64,000 bases of DNA from Methylobacterium sp. 2A. Its GTDB lineage: Bacteria; Pseudomonadota; Alphaproteobacteria; Rhizobiales; Beijerinckiaceae. Below are positions 51,989-61,598 of the stretch, piece by piece (position 1 is the stretch's first letter; each line of letters begins with the position of its first letter). The DNA lies in the NCBI RefSeq assembly GCF_009806555.1, contig NZ_VUOK01000018.1, positions 1 to 64,000 on the forward strand, given 5' to 3'. A program made the translations under genes and the position numbers. Below the pieces are notes generated by a model, which did not search any database, had not been told where the DNA came from, and saw only the letters and a list, made by a program, of their open reading frames with translations.

Positions 51989-52819
51989 TTATCCTGCACG
52001 GTCGAGGCGTCCCTGGCTGCGCGCAATGCCATGCAGGGCGATCCCGGCCGCGGTGGCGACGTTGAGGGAATCGAAGCCCGCCGCCATCGGGATCCGGACC
52101 GGCCGCGCCCGGGCGAGGATCGCCGCATCGAGCCCGGGCCCCTCGGTGCCGAGGATCAGGAGCGCCCGGGCGGGTGCGGGGCGGTCCTCCAGGGTCTCGG
52201 TCGCGCCCGGGCTGAGCGCCAGCGCCTGGAGGTCCAGCGATTCGGCGAGATTCAGCCAGTCCTGGCCCGCCGCGAGCCGTGCGAAGGGCTGGATCAGCGC
52301 CGCGCCGGCCGAGACCCGGATGCTCTTGCGATACAGAGGATCGCAGCTCGCCGCGTCGAGCAGCACCGCATCCGCTCCGAAGGCGGCGGCGTTGCGGAAG
52401 GCGGCGCCGACATTGTCGTGGTTGGTCAGGCCCGCGAGGCCGAGCACCAGGGCCGGTGCGGGCCCGGGCGGTACGACCGCTGCCGCGTCAGGCTCCGATC
52501 CGCGCAGGCCGACCGCCAGCACCCCGCGGTGGATCGGGAACCCCGCCACCGCGCTCATCACGGACTTGGCGGCGAGAAAGACCGGCGGCGGGGTCGGGCA
52601 GGCGGTCACCGCCCCGGCGAGGCCCGGCCATCGTTCCGGCAGGAGCAGGATGGATTCGGCGCGGAAGCGGCTGCGCCGGCCGAGCAGCAGCCGCAGGGTC
52701 ACCTCGCCCTCGGCGATGAAGCGCCCGGCGCGGCCCACGAGGTCGCGCTCGCGCATGCGGGCATAGGGTTCGAGGCGCGGGTCGTCCGGGTCGGTGACCG
52801 TCTCCGCGACTGGATCCAC
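51989..52819 (-). CDS. SpoU/TrmH-family RNA methyltransferase
   Basis: A 276-residue SPOUT methyltransferase that modifies tRNA or rRNA 2'-O-ribose. The C-terminal half has motifs 1-3: LAGLTNHDNVGAAFRNAAAF, LILGTEGPGLDA and the IPMAAGFDSLNVATAAGIAL knot. A 100-residue N-terminal substrate-binding part precedes it. GTG 52819 is the start; it lies one base from the stop of the MaoC gene, so expression is probably linked. The specific RNA target is not known. Confidence 0.92.
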   Translation of the reverse strand: MDPVAETVTDPDDPRLEPYARMRERDLVGRAGRFIAEGEVTLRLLLGRRSRFRAESILLLPERWPGLAGAVTACPTPPPVFLAAKSVMSAVAGFPIHRGVLAVGLRGSEPDAAAVVPPGPAPALVLGLAGLTNHDNVGAAFRNAAAFGADAVLLDAASCDPLYRKSIRVSAGAALIQPFARLAAGQDWLNLAESLDLQALALSPGATETLEDRPAPARALLILGTEGPGLDAAILARARPVRIPMAAGFDSLNVATAAGIALHGIARSQGRLDRAG

Positions 52820-52820
52820 C

Positions 52821-53294
52821 TCAGCCCTGCGACCGCTCGGTGCGGCTGGCGAGCGGGTCGGCCTCGGCCTTGGTCGGCACCTTCACCAGCGCCTCGCCGT
52901 CGAGGACCGTCTCCCCCGCCACCGAGCATTGGCAGGCGAGCCGCGCGCGCCGCCGCTCGGGCATCAGCTCGGCGACCGTCACGGTGACCTCCACGACGTC
53001 GCCGATCCGCACCGGCGCGCGGAAGTTCAGCGTCTGCGAGATGTAGACCGCCCCCGGCCCCGGCAGCCGGGTGCCGAGCACCGCCGAGATCAGCCCGGCG
53101 GTGTAGAGGCCGTGGGCGATGCGGGTGCCGAAGGGCGTGCGGGCGGCGAAGTGCTCGGACAGGTGGATCGGGTTGCGGTCGCCGGTGATCTCGGCGAAAC
53201 CCACCACGTCCGAGGACGCGATGGTCTTCGACAGGGTCTCCGACAGCCCGATCTCGAGATCCTCGAAATAGAGCACGCGCAATTCGGGCAGCAT
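52821..53294 (-). CDS. MaoC-like (R)-specific enoyl-CoA hydratase
   Basis: A 157-residue hot-dog-fold protein of the MaoC/PhaJ family. The catalytic Asp and His are in GFAEITGDRNPIHLSEHFA (DRNPIH). RIAHGLYTAGLISAVLGTRL follows, as in PhaJ. It hydrates trans-2-enoyl-CoA to (R)-3-hydroxyacyl-CoA, linking beta-oxidation to other pathways such as polyhydroxyalkanoate or the ethylmalonyl route. ATG 53294 gives the family N-terminus; the longer frame from 53870 is not coding. Confidence 0.88.
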   Translation of the reverse strand: MLPELRVLYFEDLEIGLSETLSKTIASSDVVGFAEITGDRNPIHLSEHFAARTPFGTRIAHGLYTAGLISAVLGTRLPGPGAVYISQTLNFRAPVRIGDVVEVTVTVAELMPERRRARLACQCSVAGETVLDGEALVKVPTKAEADPLASRTERSQG

Positions 53295-53468
53295 GACTCG
53301 GCAGACCTCCGCTTCCGGCCTGTGACGCCTCGCGCGCCCGGCCCTGGCTCTGGCCTCGCACGATCGCGGGAGCGAATCCACCCGGACGAAGGCGTAAGAG
53401 CGTCGAACTTTCTTGAGGCGCGGACAGGGTTTTCTCAACGGCCCTCGACAGGCGTCCCCGGACCGGCG

Positions 53469-54086
53469 ATGACGCGCCCCGTGATTGCCGATGACGCAGC
53501 CCGGCCCGCGCCGCCCGCCCTCCGCCCCGTCGTCGCCCGCGTGGCGGCGCTGAACCTCGGCTATTTCGGTATCGAGATCGCGGTGGCGCTCGCCATCGGC
53601 TCGGTGGCGCTCATCGCCGACAGCCTCGATTTCCTGGAGGATGCGGCGATCAACCTGCTGATCGTGGCGGGTCTCGGCTGGAGCGCGCGCAACCGCGCCC
53701 GGCTCGGCACCGCCATGGCGGGCATCCTGCTCCTGCCGGCGCTGGCGGGTGCCTGGGCGGCCTACGGGAAGGTCTCGGATTTCGCCGCCCCGGCCGCCCT
53801 GCCGCTGACGCTCGCCGGGCTCGGGGCGCTCGCCGTGAACCTCACCTGCGCGCTGATGCTCGCCCGGCACCGGAGCGGCTCCGGCAGCCTCACCAAGGCG
53901 GCCTATCTCTCGGCGCGCAACGATGCCTTCGCCAACCTCGCGATCATCGCGGCCGGGCTGGTGACGGCCCTCGACCCGTCGCCCTGGCCGGATCTCGTGG
54001 TGGCGGCGGGCATCGCGCTCCTCAACGCCGATTCCGCCGCCGACATCCTCAAGGCCGCCGCGGCCGAGCGCCGGGCGGCCCGATAG
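53469..54086 (+). CDS. Small cation-diffusion-facilitator-like membrane protein
   Basis: A 205-residue protein with six hydrophobic segments matching the CDF membrane domain: RVAALNLGYFGIEIAVALAI, then SVALIADSLDFLEDAAINLL with the acidic zinc-site pattern, and LSARNDAFANLAIIAAGLVT. The cytoplasmic C-terminal domain of normal CDF exporters is missing. Transport of zinc or another metal is probable. The start at ATG 53469 gives a clean N-terminus; the frame upstream (from 52794) overlaps the MaoC gene and is not coding. Confidence 0.82.
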   Translation: MTRPVIADDAARPAPPALRPVVARVAALNLGYFGIEIAVALAIGSVALIADSLDFLEDAAINLLIVAGLGWSARNRARLGTAMAGILLLPALAGAWAAYGKVSDFAAPAALPLTLAGLGALAVNLTCALMLARHRSGSGSLTKAAYLSARNDAFANLAIIAAGLVTALDPSPWPDLVVAAGIALLNADSAADILKAAAAERRAAR

Positions 54087-54094
54087 GCACAGCC

Positions 54095-54946
54095 ATGCGC
54101 ATCTTCCCGATCTCGGACCTCCACCTCGAACGGCGCCGCCTCGACCTGATCGCGCCGCCGAGCGCGCCGTTCGACCTGCTTGCCTGCCCCGGCGATCTCT
54201 ACGAGGGTCATCCCGAGCGCGGACTGGCGGCGCTCCTGCACCTCGCGCAGGGGCGGCCCGTCGTGCTGGTTCCGGGCAACCACGAGCGCTACGCGCCGAC
54301 AGGCGACGGGCGCACGGCGCCGGAGCTGCTGGCCGCCCTGGAGGCGGAGGTCGAGCGCCTGAACGGCCTCGGCGCCCGGATCCACCTGCTCCAGCGGGCG
54401 CAGGGCTGCGTCATCGACGGGGTGCGCTTCCTCGGCACGACCCTGTGGAGCGACTGGACGCTGGCCGGGCGCTGGCTCTGCGCCGACACGCCCGGACGTC
54501 CGGAGGATCCGGTCGCCGACGCGGCCGCGCGCATGACCGACCCGGTCACCGGCTCGCGGGAATATCTCGGCTCGATCCGGAAGGCCGACGGCAGCCCCTG
54601 GCAGCCCGCCGACGCGATGGCCGAGCACCGGACCGAGCGGGCGGGCCTGCACGCGGCGCTCCGGATCCCGCATGACGGGCCGACCGTGGTGGTGACCCAT
54701 CACCCGGCGAGCCCGCTGGCGGCGGATCGCTACCGGAACGAGCCCGGCGTCCCCTGGTGGGTGCCGGCCTTCTACGCCTCCACGGCGCTCGACGACCTCG
54801 CCGATGCTGACCGGCCGGATCTGTGGATCTCCGGGCATTTCCACGCGGGCCACGACATGCGGGTCGGGCGCTGCCGCTGGGTCTCGAACCCGGTGGAGGG
54901 GGCGACCTATCGGGCGGATTTCATGCTGGACGTCGGCGGCGCGTGA
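54095..54946 (+). CDS. Metallophosphoesterase
   Basis: A 283-residue calcineurin-like phosphoesterase. The metal-binding motifs are present in order: FPISDLHLE (D8, H10), LLACPGDLYEG, VLVPGNHERYA, VVVTHHPAS and DLWISGHFHAGHD. The substrate is not predictable. ATG 54095 is nine bases after the cation transporter stop, so the two genes are probably co-transcribed. It is convergent with the homospermidine synthase gene. Confidence 0.88.
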   Translation: MRIFPISDLHLERRRLDLIAPPSAPFDLLACPGDLYEGHPERGLAALLHLAQGRPVVLVPGNHERYAPTGDGRTAPELLAALEAEVERLNGLGARIHLLQRAQGCVIDGVRFLGTTLWSDWTLAGRWLCADTPGRPEDPVADAAARMTDPVTGSREYLGSIRKADGSPWQPADAMAEHRTERAGLHAALRIPHDGPTVVVTHHPASPLAADRYRNEPGVPWWVPAFYASTALDDLADADRPDLWISGHFHAGHDMRVGRCRWVSNPVEGATYRADFMLDVGGA

Positions 54947-55037
54947 CGCCGGCGATGCGACGGCAGGCCGAGTAGCGGACGGGCTACGATGTTCCGGCCT
55001 CATCGATGAATGGGGTTGCGGAAAAAACGATGCGCGT

Positions 55038-55065
55038 CTCCCTCCCCCGCAAAGGGGGGAGGGAG
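55038..55065. repeat. REP-like half element forming a perfect hairpin
   Basis: CTCCCTCCCCC and its complement GGGGGAGGGAG flank a short loop. It equals the left half of the repeats at 38979 and 39106. It lies between two convergent genes, where it may stop transcription from both sides. Confidence 0.7.
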
Positions 55066-55098
55066 GGGGGCGTGTCCGATCCTGAAGCTGGCTAAACC

Positions 55099-56544
55099 TC
55101 AGCCATGCACCAGCACGTTCCGGAACTGCCACGGATCGCTGGTGTCGATATCCTCCGGGAACAGGCCCGGACGGTCGGTCAGCGGCGTCCAGTCCGTGTA
55201 GACCCCCACGACCGGGCCGAGATACGGGGTCTGGACCTCCAGGCAGCGGCGGAAATCCATCTCGTCGGCCTCGACGATCCCGGCCTCCGGGTTCTCCAGC
55301 GCCCAGACCATGCCGGCGAGCACCGCCGAGGTCACCTGCAGGCCGGTGGCGTTCTGATAGGGGGCGATCCGCCGGGTCTCCTCGATGGAGAGCTGCGAGC
55401 CGTACCAGTAGGCGTTCTTCTTATGGCCGTAGACCAGCACGCCGAGCTCGTCGATGCCGTCCACGATCTCGGTCTCGTCGAGGATGTGGTGCTGCTCCTG
55501 CACCTTGGCGGCCTTGCCGAACATCTCGTGGAGCGAGAGCACCGCGTCGTCGGCCGGATGGTAGGCGTAGTGGCAGGTCGGCCGGAACACCGGCTTCCCA
55601 CCCTCCTGCACCGTGTAGTAATCGGCGATCGAGACCGCCTCGTTGTGGGTCACGAGGAAGCCGAACTGCGAGCCGGCGGTCGGCACCCAGGTGCGCACCC
55701 GCGTGTCGGCGCCCGGCTGCAGCAGGTAGATGGCGCAGCGCGAGCCCTTCTCCTGCTCGCGGGCGTTGGCGGGCTTCCAGATCTCGTGCGTGCCCCAGCC
55801 GAGCTCGGCCGGCTGGTTGCCTTCGGACACGAAGCCCTCGACCGACCACGTGTTCACGAAGACGCCCCGCGGCTTCGGGGTCTTGGCGCGCTGCGTGTCC
55901 CGCTCGGCGATGTGGACGCCCTTCACGCCCAGATCCTTCATCAGCGTGGCCCACTCGGCGCGGGTCTTGGGCTCGGGCCGCTGCAGGCCGGTATCCTGCG
56001 CGATGTTGAGCAGCGCCTGCTTCACGAACCACGAGACCATGCCGGGATTGGCGCCGCAGCACGAGACCGCGGTGGGGCCGCCGGGCTTCTTGGCGCGGGC
56101 GTCGAGGATGTCCTCGCGCAGGGCGTAGTTGGTGCGGTCGCCCTGGCTCTTCGTCTTGTCGAAGTAGAAGCCCGGCCAGGGCTCGGCCACCGTGTCGATG
56201 TAGAGGGCGCCGAGCTCGCGGCAGAGCTCCATGATGGCGCGCGAGGAGGTGTCGACCGACAGGTTCACGCAGAAGCCCTGGCCGCCGCCCTCGGTGAGGA
56301 GCGGGGTGAGGACATCGCGATAGTTCTCAGGCGTCAGCGCCACCTTCTCGAAGCGCAGGCCGTGCTTCTCGGCGAGCGCCCGGTGGGTGTCGACCGGGTC
56401 GATCACCGTGAAGCGGGCCTTGTCGTACTCGAAATGGCGTTCGATCAGGGGCAGGGTGCCCCGACCGATCGAGCCGAAGCCGATCATCACGATGGGGCCG
56501 CTGATGCGGCCATGGATCGGGTGCCGGGTCGGCTGATCGGTCAT
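55099..56544 (-). CDS. hss: Homospermidine synthase
   Basis: A 481-residue NAD-dependent enzyme that joins two putrescines (or putrescine and spermidine) into homospermidine. Bacterial Hss features: ISGPIVMIGFGSIGRGTLPL (Rossmann start), VAEPWPGFYFDKTKSQGDRT, AVSCCGANPGMVSWFVKQAL and ETRRIAPYQNATGLQVTSAV. The length is typical. ATG 56544 is followed by MTDQPTRHPIHGR. It stands alone. Polyamine made by this route is common in alphaproteobacteria. Confidence 0.95.
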   Translation of the reverse strand: MTDQPTRHPIHGRISGPIVMIGFGSIGRGTLPLIERHFEYDKARFTVIDPVDTHRALAEKHGLRFEKVALTPENYRDVLTPLLTEGGGQGFCVNLSVDTSSRAIMELCRELGALYIDTVAEPWPGFYFDKTKSQGDRTNYALREDILDARAKKPGGPTAVSCCGANPGMVSWFVKQALLNIAQDTGLQRPEPKTRAEWATLMKDLGVKGVHIAERDTQRAKTPKPRGVFVNTWSVEGFVSEGNQPAELGWGTHEIWKPANAREQEKGSRCAIYLLQPGADTRVRTWVPTAGSQFGFLVTHNEAVSIADYYTVQEGGKPVFRPTCHYAYHPADDAVLSLHEMFGKAAKVQEQHHILDETEIVDGIDELGVLVYGHKKNAYWYGSQLSIEETRRIAPYQNATGLQVTSAVLAGMVWALENPEAGIVEADEMDFRRCLEVQTPYLGPVVGVYTDWTPLTDRPGLFPEDIDTSDPWQFRNVLVHG

Positions 56545-56919
56545 TCAGGATATCCTCGCGTCTGGCGGACGCCGTCGGCGTCCGCGCGGTCTGGCCAATG
56601 GGCGGGTTATGGCGCGCATGTGACACTGCGGCGACAGGTCGACGCATGCGCTGCGGCGCGGCCGATGGGAGCATCGCCGAAAGCGGCTCAATGGCGGCTC
56701 GCCCCGGTTCGGTCAACCATTCGCTGCATCGGGTTGTAAACACAACGTTGACGTGCCGCGTCCCACGCCATGAGCTGAGCGCATGATGCATCCGCGCCGA
56801 GTCCTGTGGCCGGCACCGCTCGCAGCTTTCATATTGCAGTGCAACAAGGCGGCTGACACGGTCGCCAGGCTCGGGTTCTCCGGAAGCGTCCGGGACCTTC
56901 GCCCCCGTCGGAGTCCGTC
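56545..56919. other. Intergenic region upstream of hss
   Basis: A 375-base divergent gap, which should hold the hss promoter. The frame 56783-57124 on the plus strand is Pro/Ser-rich and looks like a shadow of the small gene at 56920. No clear promoter pair or structured RNA was seen. Confidence 0.4.
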
Positions 56920-57096
56920 ATGCTCGCTCTCATCGCCTCCCGGATCCCCGGCCCGGTCACCGAGACCGCCGATCGCGATCCCGGTTTCCTCACCCTGGTT
57001 TTCGCCTGCGCCCGGGCCGCCCGGACCGGTGCCGAGGCCGCCTTCGCCCGTCGCTGCGCCATGGCCCGCCTCGTCGGCGGCCCGAACCCGCTCTGA
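56920..57096 (+). CDS. Possible small protein, 58 residues
   Basis: A short frame, MLALIASRIPGPVTETADRD then PGFLTLVFACARAARTGAEA and AFARRCAMARLVGGPNPL. The composition is balanced and amphipathic, unlike the Pro-rich shadow frame on the same stretch, so it may be real. No ribosome-binding site is evident and I recognise no family. Confidence 0.35.
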   Translation: MLALIASRIPGPVTETADRDPGFLTLVFACARAARTGAEAAFARRCAMARLVGGPNPL

Positions 57097-57210
57097 TCGT
57101 TCGGGCTCGGCCGGCCGGCATTGAGCCCGGCCGTGTCGGCACAATTGCGTCATCCCCGCTGGGGCTTTAGGCGGCTCTGCCGTTCCATGGCTCCGGGGGT
57201 TGTTGATTCC

Positions 57211-57888
57211 ATGCCGACGATTCGCGCGCTCCTGCGCTCCAGCCTGACCGTTACGTTGCTGCTCGCCTTCTCCCAGGCGGCGCCGCGGGCCCAGGATGCC
57301 GAGCCGGAGGCCGCCCCGGCCGAGGCGCCGCAGAAGGCCCGGCCGAAGCCCAAGCCCAAGCCCGCCGCCCCGAAGCCGGCGGCCAAGCCCGCTTCCGAGG
57401 CTGCCCCGGCCGCCGCACCGGCTCCGGCCCGCGCCGCTTGGCCCACGGGCGCCAGCACCGTGACCGAGAGCTACGGCGACTGGTCCATGACCTGCACGCA
57501 TCCGGGCGAGAAGATCACCTGCATCGTCGCCCAGGCGCAGGGCGATTCGCAGACGGGCCGTCGCAAGTTCGGCATCGAGCTCCAGACGCCGGTGAACGGC
57601 CGCGCCGAAGGGATCGTGATGATGCCCTTCGGCCTCTCGATCGAGCCCGGCATCGCCTTCAAGCTGGACGAGCAGGTTCTCGGCAAGGGCGCGCCCTACA
57701 CCGCCTGTGGGGCGGATGGCTGCTTCGTACCGATCAGCTTCCCGACGCTCGCCCTCGACGGCATGCGCACCGCCAAGAAGCTGTTCGTGATCGGCCACAA
57801 GGCCGGCAGCAGCGATGACGCCACGATCGCGGTTCCGCTGGAGGGATTCGCCCAGGCCCTCGACCGCGCCGTCGCCCTGAGCAGTTGA
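57211..57888 (+). CDS. IalB-like invasion-associated locus B protein
   Basis: A 225-residue exported protein. Signal peptide MPTIRALLRSSLTVTLLLAF to about residue 28, then a long Pro/Ala/Lys-rich linker with KARPKPKPKPAAPKPAAKP, then a domain of the IalB family: ESYGDWSMTCTHPGEKITC, IVAQAQGDSQTGRRKFGIEL, ACGADGCFVPISF (disulphide pair). IalB-type proteins are envelope proteins of Rhizobiales with unclear function. ATG 57211 is the best start; ATG 57187 and a longer frame are less likely. Confidence 0.85.
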   Translation: MPTIRALLRSSLTVTLLLAFSQAAPRAQDAEPEAAPAEAPQKARPKPKPKPAAPKPAAKPASEAAPAAAPAPARAAWPTGASTVTESYGDWSMTCTHPGEKITCIVAQAQGDSQTGRRKFGIELQTPVNGRAEGIVMMPFGLSIEPGIAFKLDEQVLGKGAPYTACGADGCFVPISFPTLALDGMRTAKKLFVIGHKAGSSDDATIAVPLEGFAQALDRAVALSS

Positions 57889-58125
57889 TCCGGAGCGTTC
57901 TGCGCCGAAGTAAATGCCGGTTCGGCGCCGGCGAGCGCGTCACAAAGAGGGCTTCGAGCCGCGCGCGCTCGCGAGGCGATCGGGCACCGCTCGAAGCCGA
58001 TCCCGCCGATTTGCGGGTTACGGTTAAGGCCGCGTTAGCCGCCCCGCCGCAGGATGGCCGCGACATGTGGCGCCGCGCGCCGCGGCCCAGCCGGTGCCGC
58101 GCGCCGGAATCGGATCGGCGAGGCG

Positions 58126-61100
58126 ATGGCAACGGTGGGCGGGCGACCCCGGATCGGTCAGGGGCTCGGGGCGCGGCTGCTGCGCGCGTCGCTGCCGCTG
58201 CTCGCCCTGCTGGCCGCGGTCGATCCGGCCCTGGCCGCCCGGCTGATCGGCGCCAAGGGCACGGAGAGCGCCGCAGTGGCCGGCGCCGGTCCCGGCGGCT
58301 ACGGCCGCATCGTGCTCACCTTCGACAAGCCCGTCGCCGTCAAGGCGAAGCTCGCCGGCGGCGTGCTGCTCCTGACCTACGGCGAGCGTGTCGGACAGGG
58401 ACCCGAGCGGCTGGCCGACGAGATGCCCGCCTACGTGTCGAGCGTCCGGCGCGATCCGGACGGGACCGGGCTGCGGGTCGCGCTGCAGCGGCCCTACCGG
58501 GTCAATCTGCAGATGGCCGGCGAGCGGGTCTTCGTGGATCTGCTGCCGGAGGGCTGGGCCGGCTTGGCGCCGCCGCTGCCGCCCGAGGTGGTGGCCGAAC
58601 TCGCCCGCCGGGCCCGGGTCGCCGAGGAGGCGCTCAAGGCCCGCATCCCCGAGCCGGTGCGCAAGCCCCTGTCGCTGGAACTGGCGCTCCTCCCGACGCT
58701 GACGCGTCTGTCGCTGCGCCTGCCCGCGGAGGCCGTCACGACCCTCACCGCCGAGGGCAACGCCACGCGCCTGCGGGTCGTCGGCCCCTGGACCATCGAT
58801 CCGAGCGGCACGCGCGGTCGTCCCCGGCCCGGCATCGCCAAGCTGGCGACCGAGACGGATGCGACCTCGGCCAGCCTGCTCGTCACCCCCGAGGACGGAT
58901 TCCAGATCGGCTCGGAGCGCGAGGACGGGGCCTTCCTGCTGGACGTCGTCCGGCGCAAGCCGGCGGAGCCGGCCAGCAACGCCGTCCCGATACCCGGTCC
59001 GGCAACGCCGGCTCCGGTCGCCGTCGCGCCGCCCGCTCCCGTTCCGGCCCCGCCGCCCCGGGCGGAGGCGGCCGCCGTCCCGGAGCGCCCGCCCGCGCCG
59101 CCGATGCGCCCGGCCGGATCCGGCTTGGTCTTCCCGTTCCAGGCCCTGCCGCCGGCCGTGCTGTTCGAGCGCGGCGGCATGGTCACGCTCGCCTTCGAGA
59201 CTGCCGAGCCGGTCCCGGTCCCGGCAGGCAACCAGGGCCTCGTGCCGTTGGGAAGCCCGACCCGGACCGGGCCGCTCACCCTCCTGCGCTTCTCGGCTCC
59301 CCAGGGCCGCTTGGTCGATCTCAACGCGGTCTCGACGGCGGGTGGGGTCGGCTGGGAACTCTCGGCGGGCGACACCCTGAGTCCGAGCGACACGATCGAT
59401 CCCGTGCGCAAGCCCGATGGTTCGGGGCGGATCGCGGTCACCCTCGGCCTGCCCCGGCCGGGCTCGGCGACATGGCTCGACCTCGACGGCGAGCGGATCG
59501 CGGTGGTCACCTCGGCCGCCCAGCGTCCCGTCGGCAATCCGAAGAACCGGCGCTTCGTTGATTTCGAGATCCTGCCGAGCCGGCACGGCCTCGCGGTGCT
59601 CGCGAGCGCGGACGACCTCGCGGTGCGGCCCGACCTCGACACGGTGACGATCGGACGGGCGGGGGGACTCGTGGCCTCCGCGACGAGCCGGAAGGCCGAG
59701 GTGGTCCTCGCCGAGCCGGGGACGCTCGCCATCGCGCCCGACGACTGGAACCGCGCGCGGTCCGGCAACGTGCGCGACACATTGCGCGAGTTCGCCAACG
59801 CGGCCGCCGCCGCGAATCCGGCTGACCGCGGCTTGGCGCGGCTCGCCATGGCCCGGGCCGACCTGGCCAACGGGCTCGATGCGGAGGGTCTCGCGGCCCT
59901 CGAAGCGGCGGCTGCCGACGATCCGCTGCTCGCAGGCCAGCGCGACACCGCCCTGCTGCGTGGCCTCGCGCTGGTGCGGATGGGCCGGAACGCGGAGGCG
60001 CTGAAGGCTTTGTCCGCCCCGATCCTCGCCGGGAATCCGGAGGCCGCCCTGTGGCGGGCGATGGCCTCGGCCGGTCTGGGCGATTGGAAGGCGGCCGAGA
60101 CCGGTTTCCTCAAGGTCCTGCCGCTCATCAAGGATTACCCCGCGGATCTGGCGCAGTCGATTCGCGCCACGGCGGCGGAATCGGCGATCGAGAACGGCGA
60201 TACCGAAACGGCCGCCGCCCGCGCCGAGGGCGCCCGCGACCTGCCCCCCTGGATCCGCGACCGGCTGGCCCTCGTCCGCGCCCGCGTCTCGGAGGCGACG
60301 GGTCAGGTGGAGGCGGCGCTCGACGCCTATGCCCGCCTGGAGACGGAAGCGGTTCGTCCGGTATCCGCGGAGGCGGCCCTGCGCAGGACGTTGCTCGCCC
60401 GGTCTGCCGGCAAGCTGACGCCGGACGCCGCGACCGAGCGCCTGGAACGGCTCGCCCTGATCTGGCACGGTGGCCCGATCGAGGAAGCCATCACGGCGGG
60501 CCTGGCCCGGCTCGATCTCGCTGCCGGCCGCTGGCGCCAAGCCTTCATGGCGGTGCGCCGGGCCAATGCCTTCGCGCCCAGCGCCCCCGCCTCGGAGGCG
60601 CTCGCCCGCGACGCGCAGATCGCCTTCGAGAACCTGTACCTAACCGACAAGGGAGATAGCCTGCCGGGGATCGAGGCCGTGGCCTTGTTCTTCGACTTCC
60701 GGGAGCTGAGCCCGATCGGGCGGCGGGGCGACGAGGTGGTGCGCCGGCTGGCCGATCGCCTCGTCGGCCTCGACCTGCTCGACTCGGCCGCGGACCTCCT
60801 CCAGTACCAGATCGACAAGCGGCTGACCGGGCCAGCCCGGTCGGCGGTCGCGGCACGGCTCGCCACGGTGCGGCTGATGGACGACAAGCCGCTGCAGGCG
60901 CTGAAGGTCCTCGACGCCACCGAGCTGCCCGAGCTGCCGGGCGAGTTGAAGCGCGCCCGGAACCTGATCCGCGCCCGCGCCCTCTCGGACCTCACCCGCA
61001 CCGACCTCGCCCTGGAGACGCTCGAGGGAGAGAGCGGGCCGGATATCGATCGCCTGCGCGCCGACATCTATTGGGGCGCCCGCCGCTGGCGCGAAGCCGG

Positions 61101-61515
61101 CGAGACGCACGAGGCGCTGCTCGGCGAGGCGTGGCGGTCCAACCAGCCCCTCGACGCGGCGGCCCGGGCCGATGCCGTGCGCGCTGCGATCGCCTATGAT
61201 CTCGCCGGCGAAACGATCGGCCTGGAGCGGCTCAAGGCGAAGTTCTCGGAATCCATGGCGGCGAGCCCCGACGCGCGCACCTTCGCGCTGCTCACGGGCA
61301 CCGATCCGACCCATACTCCGGGCTTCCGCGCGGTGGCGGCCCAGGCCACCAAGGCCGAGACGCTGTCGGCCTTCCTGGCGGAGTATCGCAAGCGCTACCC
61401 GGACGCCGCCGTCCCCGAACGGGGGAAGTCCAGGGCCGCCGGCGCGGACGGTCCCGAGCCGCAGGGCGGTGACCGGCAGAGCAATGCCGAGACCCCCGGC
61501 ACGCCGCCGGGATGA
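58126..61515 (+). CDS. Large periplasmic repeat protein of unknown function
   Basis: An 1129-residue protein. A signal peptide (RASLPLLALLAAVDPALAAR) ends near residue 39. Residues about 60-600 are beta-strand-like with a Pro-rich linker near 285-330 (PAPVAVAPPAPVPAPPPRAE). From about 560 on, helix-turn-helix repeats of tetratricopeptide type appear, such as LARLAMARADLANGLDAEGL, GDWKAAETGFLKVLPLIKDY and ALDAYARLETEAVRPVSAEA. It probably forms a protein-binding scaffold in the periplasm. It is next to fliP but convergent with it; a flagellar link is uncertain. I do not recognise a named family. Confidence 0.8.
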   Translation: MATVGGRPRIGQGLGARLLRASLPLLALLAAVDPALAARLIGAKGTESAAVAGAGPGGYGRIVLTFDKPVAVKAKLAGGVLLLTYGERVGQGPERLADEMPAYVSSVRRDPDGTGLRVALQRPYRVNLQMAGERVFVDLLPEGWAGLAPPLPPEVVAELARRARVAEEALKARIPEPVRKPLSLELALLPTLTRLSLRLPAEAVTTLTAEGNATRLRVVGPWTIDPSGTRGRPRPGIAKLATETDATSASLLVTPEDGFQIGSEREDGAFLLDVVRRKPAEPASNAVPIPGPATPAPVAVAPPAPVPAPPPRAEAAAVPERPPAPPMRPAGSGLVFPFQALPPAVLFERGGMVTLAFETAEPVPVPAGNQGLVPLGSPTRTGPLTLLRFSAPQGRLVDLNAVSTAGGVGWELSAGDTLSPSDTIDPVRKPDGSGRIAVTLGLPRPGSATWLDLDGERIAVVTSAAQRPVGNPKNRRFVDFEILPSRHGLAVLASADDLAVRPDLDTVTIGRAGGLVASATSRKAEVVLAEPGTLAIAPDDWNRARSGNVRDTLREFANAAAAANPADRGLARLAMARADLANGLDAEGLAALEAAAADDPLLAGQRDTALLRGLALVRMGRNAEALKALSAPILAGNPEAALWRAMASAGLGDWKAAETGFLKVLPLIKDYPADLAQSIRATAAESAIENGDTETAAARAEGARDLPPWIRDRLALVRARVSEATGQVEAALDAYARLETEAVRPVSAEAALRRTLLARSAGKLTPDAATERLERLALIWHGGPIEEAITAGLARLDLAAGRWRQAFMAVRRANAFAPSAPASEALARDAQIAFENLYLTDKGDSLPGIEAVALFFDFRELSPIGRRGDEVVRRLADRLVGLDLLDSAADLLQYQIDKRLTGPARSAVAARLATVRLMDDKPLQALKVLDATELPELPGELKRARNLIRARALSDLTRTDLALETLEGESGPDIDRLRADIYWGARRWREAGETHEALLGEAWRSNQPLDAAARADAVRAAIAYDLAGETIGLERLKAKFSESMAASPDARTFALLTGTDPTHTPGFRAVAAQATKAETLSAFLAEYRKRYPDAAVPERGKSRAAGADGPEPQGGDRQSNAETPGTPPG

Positions 61516-61598
61516 GCGGCGCCCGCGTCATCGATCCGGACGCCTTCCTGGAGACCGAGGCCTGACGACGCCCGGCTGTCCGCGGATCGCGTGTGCCG

